NCBI GenBank assembly: GCA_023445955.1
Contig: JAEXJH010000645.1
Coordinates: 1-5,181 of the forward strand
Length of the DNA: 5,181 nucleotides
DNA from: Pseudomonadota bacterium
Lineage (GTDB): Bacteria; Pseudomonadota; Alphaproteobacteria; Caulobacterales; Caulobacteraceae
Direction of reading: 5' to 3'
Position numbers and translations under genes: made by a program. Below the pieces are notes generated by a model. That model saw nothing but the letters and a program-made list of their open reading frames with translations. It searched no databases and was not told the DNA's origin. Below are positions 5,049 to 5,181 of this stretch, in pieces. Each line of letters opens with the position of its first letter. The stretch's first letter is position 1.

Positions 5049-5181
5049 AGCGCCCCCTCCGTCACGATGCGTATCCGCATCGCGCCACCTCCCCCGCAAG
5101 CGGGGCAGGAGGTGCTTCTCCTCCCCCCTAAAACGGGGGAGGTGGATCGGCGCCGATAGGCGACGAGACGGAGGGGGCGCT
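5049..5181. repeat. Palindromic intergenic element with 15-bp terminal inverted repeats (REP/MITE-like)
   Basis: AGCGCCCCCTCCGTC (5049-5063) is the exact reverse complement of the last 15 bases (5167-5181). Between them are a 7-bp hairpin CGATGCG/CGCATCG (5065-5071 and 5076-5082, loop TATC), a perfect 12-bp inverted pair CCACCTCCCCCG / CGGGGGAGGTGG (5085-5096 and 5134-5145), an inner 8-bp stem (5120-5127 with 5135-5142) that competes with it, an imperfect stem 5086-5114, and a 12-bp palindrome ATCGGCGCCGAT (5146-5157). It starts five bases after the kinase stop and has no coding potential. The architecture suggests a dispersed palindromic repeat that could also act as a bidirectional transcription end or mRNA 3' stabiliser. 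Copy number elsewhere cannot be seen. The element ends at the window edge, so it may continue. Confidence 0.8.

Noticed and set aside
3357..5159. A 600-codon + strand open frame overlapping the kinase in another frame
   Set aside because: Arg/Pro/Gly-rich out-of-frame translation that even runs into the palindromic repeat; no family features.

Overview
The window is GC-rich DNA with a very strong bias for codons ending in G or C. It most likely comes from a Caulobacter-like alphaproteobacterium (Caulobacterales). Four things point there: the codon bias; a C-terminal methyltransferase fragment resembling alphaproteobacterial/mitochondrial NDUFAF5-like proteins; a Flp pilin with the DESGATAIEYGL signature; and a soluble multi-PAS HWE-family histidine kinase. 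Genus and species cannot be fixed from the sequence alone.

Layout, left to right. (1) The 3' end of a methyltransferase-like gene enters on the + strand and stops at 345. (2) A small Flp/type IVb pilin gene lies on the - strand. Its stop overlaps the methyltransferase stop inside one CTAG palindrome, and its reading frame runs into the end of mutT. (3) A MutT-type Nudix hydrolase gene lies on the - strand (898 to 494) and is probably transcribed together with the pilin. (4) A gene-free divergent region (899-1177) holds a candidate housekeeping promoter, a dyad in the promoter spacer, a perfect 9-bp tandem repeat and a UUUU-loop hairpin. It appears to be a long leader for the next gene. (5) A complete DEAD-box RNA helicase of RhlE type (GTG start at 1178, stop at 2626) is closed by a textbook intrinsic terminator. 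(6) A complete soluble sensor kinase follows (2779-5043), with four PAS-like domains and an HWE catalytic core, preceded by a small hairpin directly upstream of its ribosome binding site. (7) From 5049 to the last base there is a palindromic intergenic element with perfect 15-bp terminal inverted repeats and nested hairpins.

The genes do not form one pathway. They read as housekeeping units side by side: nucleotide-pool sanitation (MutT), RNA remodelling (helicase), environmental sensing (kinase) and a stray pilin subunit. The most notable local feature is the pilin start. Codon bias and family comparison both place the true start at a CTG whose last two bases are the first two bases of the mutT TGA stop. 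This suggests non-AUG reinitiation, or a lost ATG.
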